Assembly (NCBI RefSeq): GCF_003265705.1
Contig: NW_020312903.1
Location: 25,024,434-25,088,433, forward strand
Length of the DNA: 64,000 nt
Source: Callorhinus ursinus
Lineage: Eukaryota > Chordata > Mammalia > Carnivora > Otariidae
Direction: 5' to 3'
Shown here: one piece after another, positions 58,780 to 64,000 of the stretch
Layout: each line of letters opens with the position of its first letter
Position numbering within the stretch: the first letter of the stretch is position 1
Program-made: the position numbers and the translations under genes
The notes under the pieces: generated by a model
What the model was told of the DNA's origin: nothing
Database searches by the model: none
What the model saw: only the letters and a program-made list of their open reading frames with translations

Positions 58780-58965
58780 AGAATGATAACTCTGTGTCAA
58801 TCACTGTCCTGAGTCACTTAACTCATTTAATCCTTACAAAAGTTCCGTGAGGCCACAACTTTTGATACCTCATTTTACAGTTCAGAAAACAAAGACTCAG
58901 GGAGGTTAAATAACTTGTCTAGGTATCTAAGGGGTCGGGTCAGGATTCAAACTCAAGCAGTCTGT
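58780..58965 (-). repeat. MIR SINE, minus strand
   Basis: CTCATTTAATCCTTACAAAA, CCTCATTTTACAGTTCAGAA, AGACTCAGGGAGGTTAAATA, GGATTCAAACTCAAGCAGTC are reverse MIR blocks in order. Confidence 0.75.
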
Positions 58966-61900
58966 AACTAAATCCTACCCAGTCCTGACCCAGTCCTGTA
59001 GAAACGCAGCAGTGAAAAGCCATTGGGCGTAAGGGTGGTGTTGTAAGGGTGGTGTTTCTCCTGGATTGTGCTGCATTTCATTAAACTGAGACATTTTGAT
59101 GAGCATTTATCTGTTTTTACCTAAAAACTAAGAAAAATGGGCCCTTGCCTAGATTTCTTTTTTTCATAGCAGTGCCAACCCTGCGCTTGGGGGTAATGGT
59201 GCAGTCAGGTAGCCGTTCCGTCCCGATGAGAGCAACACGCACATCCTGTCTATATGTTCCTTTAGAGAATGTCAGGCAAATAGTTTCCTCCCCGGATTCC
59301 ATGTCAAAATGGAGTTTGTTTCATGTTTTACACCAAGGAGAGAATCCACGCCAAGTTTAAATTAAGAACAAAAGTCAAAGTAATGGTGCATCAGTTGTGG
59401 GTTTGGCAATCGCAAGAAAAGACGGCCTCAAAGAAAACTCATACCTTTTATGGAAACCGAGTATCAACCGCAGTTGGCACTCACAAAACTGCACGGACAA
59501 ACAAAACTGCTGGGTAAACAAATCAAAATTACATAGGAAGCTGACACCCATTCTTTACAGTGGAAAACCAAAGATAAAAATGAGTCACAAATTTTATATT
59601 CTTGGAAAGGATAAATGTTCACCCGTCTGGTAATGTGTTTTTTAAAAAATTCCCCTGAAGATATCAAATATTTCCAATATTTTCTTTAATAACAAACTAA
59701 GAATAACTGTAATGTGCTAATGTCACAGAACAACTGACTGTAAACTCAGTTGTGAAAGGAAAAAAAAAAACCCTGAGCAATGTGTTATTTGTACTGCCTG
59801 ATTTAATAACACATGTACTCTCAGATTCATATAACATTTCCGGATTATGAAAGAAAAGTATGTATGTATCTATGTGTGTGTCTAGGCAGGGGTGGATTTG
59901 GACTTGAGAGGGGGAGAAAAAGAACCCTTGCAAAGATAGCTCTGGACAAGACTGGTATTTTTGAAGTAGAGAGGCTCATAAGGGTGCAACACACTACTCA
60001 TCTTTTTTTGTCTCTGTTGTTATCAAGTGTCCTGTTTACTTTACCCCAACCCCACACCAAACTAAATTTAGTAGTTCATGCTTAGTAGGTTCTAAAGAAA
60101 TAATAGGATCAATTTGTTCAAACTAGGACCTACTGTATCTTGTGTTTGTAGTATCCGTTTGTAGTATCTTTGTGATACTACAAACAATAGAACTCTTTAG
60201 CCCATCAACCCTAAAATAAACAAAAAAGAATTCTAGACAATTCTTACAATTCATCTTGAGATTGTAGGAATCACTAAGCAAATCAGAAGGGCAATCGTGT
60301 AGCCAGAAGCACTTTCGTTTTCAATTCTAAGGGAACTATAATGTAAAAAACTGTAATCCTGTTAGTTTGTGAAAAACTTCAACGTGGATATACTATCATC
60401 TCTTGTGAGTTTTGTGTTTTGCCTTTTTTTGTTTGTTTGCCTGATTTGGGATAAAGTCCAGGTGAAACTATTTCTGACCTCTTTTTAATGTTAACAGTAT
60501 CCCTTGTGATACACTATTCTACCACTTGCTGCCGTATATCACAATTCTTTAAGTCCACTTCAGTCTTTAACTAGAGATCTGAGGTCCACGCAACATGCTT
60601 TAGTAGGCGCAGAAAGCTCACTAAGAACACTCATCTCGGTACTTACCCAGGGCTGTCTTTCTTTTCACCCTCTCAAATTTTTCATCTATATTAAAATAAT
60701 CGTGGCATCTTTGACTTTTAAGAGGAAAACAGAAGCTATTCCATTTAATTTTTACCAAACCAAAGAATCCGCTTTACTATATTTCTTGATTGGGAGGGGC
60801 CCATGACTTCCCAGGAGAATCAAGTTGGCTCCTTGAAGCTTTTATTTGAAAGAAAATAACTCTAGCATCTGTTCCACTGGCAATTGAAATATTTGAAAAG
60901 AAATGATCAGCCTCCTTTCGACCAACTATAGTTTATCGAGTATTCTCTTAAAACATGGCCTATAGATGATGGTACAACCCTCTGGATGCAGCCTACGTAT
61001 CTTGGAGTGTGATGTGTCCATGACTGTTTTTGATCTTTACTGAGTTTCTGTTGTGTCTAAGGTTTCTACTTTTAGCAGCTGCTTCACACTAGTGGGTTAT
61101 ATTAACCTTACAGTCACATAAAAAGCCCCAGCTTGACCTTTTTAAAAAGCTAGCAACGTTTGTCTCCACTCTCTAATTGTCCAAATTGATTTTTAAAATA
61201 TTTGTTTAAATTTAATCCCATAATTTGATGCAATCTGTCAACTCAAGCCATTAACTCTGTGCACTGATTTTCTCATCCATCATAACAATGCTCCCTCCCA
61301 TATTTCTATCATCTGCAAAAGCTGATTACACTATCTTTTATGACTTCACCTCAGTTTTAGTAATTAAAAAAAAAATGTAGTGTTAAGCCTGCTCTCAGGG
61401 TGAACCCTTCACAGTGTGATCCTTACACATCCCTCAAAATAACAAAACTGTTAGGAACAGAACGTCCCTTTTCTGTGTACAATTATATCCCCTTCTCTGT
61501 TCATCTGATGTCCATCAGCACAGTCAGGTCAGAATCACTCTCTTTAGAAATGTAGTTCCTATCAGGTTTTCTCTTATCATGCCTGCCATCATTAAAGAAC
61601 AACATCTCTTTTCAATAGTTCTGGGTAAGACTGGGGGGGGGGATCTTTCCCACTTCACTTTGTGGCATCGAGATTTCATTGTCAGCAATGCAGGACAGTT
61701 TCTAGCACAGGTCTAATATCACAATTATCTTAACTTATAAGGCCAATTGGAATCTTATCCACAATCTTGAAAGTTTGATATACAATCTTTTGTGAGCTAT
61801 AACTATGGAAATCTTATATTTGACAATGAATAAAGCAACACACAAATGGAATGTATATACTTATTGTGGCAACCAAATTGCTCAGGCAGCTTTACAGAGA

Positions 61901-63142
61901 CACCACCATGACACTGAATGGCTGATGCTGTGATTGTCCATCAAGAATCACAGATTGTGTTTGATTGAAGAATCACTTGTAAGAAGTGATAGCACTGGGT
62001 CCTTCTAACATTGTTCTATGATATCAAAGTGAAACAAATTTATAATGCTGTCATTTATTTTTTTACATGCTATTTTCTGATTACTCTTAAAATGTTAGGT
62101 TTAACAATTTAAACTGATGGTTTTAATCTGGCAAACGCTACAGAGAATTTATCCACTAGTCTCTATTTTTCTTAGGTAAAACTTCACAAAATATAATCAG
62201 CAGACTTAATACTGTCACATAAATGCATTTTATAATTGAATAAAATTTTTACTTAAGAAGAAAAAGGAGTCTATATCAAATATACCAAGACACTATTTTC
62301 AAGGCATCAAATGTTTTAGGAGACCATTACCATACGTGTCAAAGTGCAATTGAGTCTGAAAAGTGTCTATTTAATTTTTAGGTTTTTCCAACCTTTAATA
62401 ACAATTCAGACTATATGACATTTAGCAGAACTAAGCAGTTGAAATAATAATCTTGGAAAAATGAGTCATTATTTCGTCTTTCCAAAGCACAAGAGTAACT
62501 GAAATGCTGTATGTGAGAAAAAGAGTTCCCAGTTGGCTACTGTCTCAGATTTCAAGTCCAAAGACAGAGAAATCTTCCTCCATCCTCCTGCTTCCTCCTG
62601 CAAAATACAGGAATTTTGTACTCAAGGTCATTAGTCACTTTTTTTTTTTTTTAGCAGTACTTCGTTGCCCAACTACATGATATTTTGTAATCATTTCTAT
62701 TTCCCCAATCTTATTCTCCCCATCTCCTTCTCCAAACAGACTGACATTTCTTGGAAGACAAATTATTTCTTTTATTTCTATGTATTTCTCATAAGGCCTG
62801 AATCAGTACTAGGTATGTAATATAATGTACACATAAACACACCCACACACAAACAGACACAGAGGTATACGTACCTGTAGATAGATTGAAAAAAGCTATT
62901 TAACATCCAATAGGCTAAGAAGTTTATTTTTACAAGGACTTACATCACTGCTTCCACTGAGACTTCTTTGTTTTGACTTCTAATGGGGATCTCCTAGTGT
63001 TTCTGGGAAACCTCCTGCAGTTTTCACGTAAATGCATTTACATACTGACTAAGGCTGTGTTCATGCTATGATGGTAGATCTGAGCAGCTGTGACAGAAAA
63101 TATGGCCCACAAAGACAAAAATATATGCTATCTAGTTCTATA
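58966..63142. other. Unassigned sequence with small local repeats
   Basis: No gene or dispersed repeat recognised. Small structures: tandem 11-mer and 14-mer duplications at 58978-59056, a stem-loop at 60144-60185, a G-run at about 61633-61642, a T-run at 62639-62652 and a CA-rich patch around 62829-62862. Open frames of 60-90 codons occur on both strands at 59117-60085 and overlap each other. Confidence 0.45.
60144..60185. repeat. Direct repeat and perfect 12-base stem-loop
   Basis: GTTTGTAGTATC occurs at 60144-60155 and 60157-60168, followed by a 5-base spacer and its inverse GATACTACAAAC at 60174-60185. Confidence 0.9.
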
Positions 63143-63156
63143 AGAAAGTGTTTATC

Positions 63157-63350
63157 GGGGCACCTGGGTGGCTCGGTCGTTAAGCGTCTGCCTTCAGCTC
63201 AGGTCATGGTCCCACGGTCCTGGGATCAAGTCCCGCATCGGGCTCCCTGCTCCGCGGGAGGCCTGCTTCTCCCTCTCCCACTCCCCCTGCTTGTGTTCCC
63301 TCTCTCGCTGTCTCTCTGTCAAATAAATAAAATCTTAAAAAAAAAAAAAA
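63157..63350 (+). mobile_element. Can-SINE (SINEC), plus strand
   Basis: Head GGGGCACCTGGGTGGCTCGG, CAGCTCAGGTCATGGTCCC, CGCATCGGGCTCCCTGCTCC, CT body, AAATAAATAAAATCTT and a long A-run. Duplication AGAAAGTGTTTATC (63143-63156) versus AGAAAATGTTTGTC (63351-63364), two changes. The 101-codon frame across it is SINE-derived. Confidence 0.96.
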
Positions 63351-63535
63351 AGAAAATGTTTGTCAATGTGTGATGTAGGTAAAATATGCAGAGTAGATCT
63401 CAACTAAGAGTAATGGAGAAGCTGTACTACAATCATAGATTTTCTTTCAATTACGATTTTACTGTTGTTAGGATCAGCTTGCCAATTGGAAATCAGGCTA
63501 TTGCTATTGACTAATGGATCCTAGGCTAGCTTCCT

Positions 63536-63730
63536 TTTTAAAGATTTTATTTATTTATTTGAGAGAGAGAGAGAGCATGAGAGAGTATGAGCAAAGTGGG
63601 GGAGCGGGAGAGGGAGAAGCAGGCTCCCCGCCGAGCAGGGAGCCCGAAGCGGGACTCCATCCCAGGACCCTGGGATCATGACCTGAGCCGAAGGCAGATA
63701 CTTAACCAACTGAGCCACCCAGCCGCCCCA
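63536..63730 (-). mobile_element. Can-SINE (SINEC), minus strand
   Basis: AAAGATTTTATTTATTTATT tail, GA tract, then inverted head ending GAGCCACCCAGCCGCCCC. Duplication CTAGCTTCCT (63526-63535) versus CTAACTTCCT (63731-63740). Confidence 0.95.
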
Positions 63731-63740
63731 CTAACTTCCT

Positions 63741-64000
63741 ATATTTTGACCTTAGGTCTTTAGCTAATGTTGCGGGGTCTGCATGGATTTCTAGTCTAAG
63801 TTTTCATGGTAGGGCCGTCCTGATCTCTATTCTATTTTCCCATACAGATCCCCTCTTCTCTTATACACTTGAGAGTTCATTGTTGTCCCATTTATTTTAG
63901 AAGTTTGTTTTTCTTTGTTCTTCTCTGTCAAAGACTACCAGAAAGGTTACACCGCCATCCTGTTTGACTTAGAATATGCACGTAACTCCACTGAGACTCA
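63741..64000. other. Unassigned sequence to window end
   Basis: Nothing recognised. Confidence 0.4.

Noticed and set aside
63068..63373. 101-codon plus-strand frame
   Set aside because: Crosses a Can-SINE and ends in its A tail (poly-lysine); not a gene.
1..64000. CRISPR array, operon or phage-like structure
   Set aside because: No regularly spaced direct repeats with unique spacers and no compact gene arrangement; the dispersed SINE/L1/MIR content is that of a mammalian genome.

Overview
The window is AT-rich mammalian nuclear DNA, best explained as intergenic or deep intronic sequence of a carnivoran. The evidence is about twenty copies of the carnivore-specific tRNA-derived SINE (Can-SINE/SINEC): a head reading GGGGCACCTGGGTGGCTCAG, a CT-rich middle and an (AAATA)n/AATCTT-A(n) tail. 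None looks like the young dog-type subfamily (SINEC_Cf, whose head as I recall it reads GGGATCCCTGGGTGGCGCAG), so an arctoid carnivore (bear, seal, mustelid or relative) is more likely than a dog. This is an inference. No protein-coding exon, functional RNA gene, CRISPR array or promoter could be supported.

Layout. 1-535 is probably an old L1 5' region on the minus strand. 536-10.7 kb is mostly unrecognised single-copy-like sequence with one MER5A-like DNA transposon (8911-9064). 10.7-11.3 kb is the 3' end of an L1. 11.8-12.7 kb holds two SINEs in opposite orientation. 16.5-21.4 kb is a nearly full-span ancient L1 (plus strand) with 5' UTR, decayed ORF1 region, endonuclease domain, a large in-frame internal ORF2 deletion, ORF2 C-terminus and 3' UTR, carrying a SINE; a second L1 tail and a tail-to-tail SINE pair follow directly. 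22-41 kb alternates unique DNA with SINEs, MIR and L2 fragments, microsatellites, a purine tract and a MaLR-type solo LTR (32.2-32.6 kb). 41.1-42.9 kb is an L1 3' part holding two SINEs. 45.8-48.8 kb is a minus-strand L1 holding a nested SINE-in-SINE and a 29-base SINE-head scrap flanked by a 16-base duplication. 48.8-64 kb is mostly unique DNA with MIR/L2 fragments, an assembly gap of 100 N (53839-53938), and three SINEs plus one short SINE variant.

The genes do not work together in any system: the coding remnants are dead L1 retrotransposon pieces. The most interesting items are the head-only SINE scrap with a target-site duplication, the in-frame L1 deletion, the apparent twin-primed L1 end, and the nested and inverted SINE pairs. 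Family names rest on memory of consensus sequences; no database search was run.
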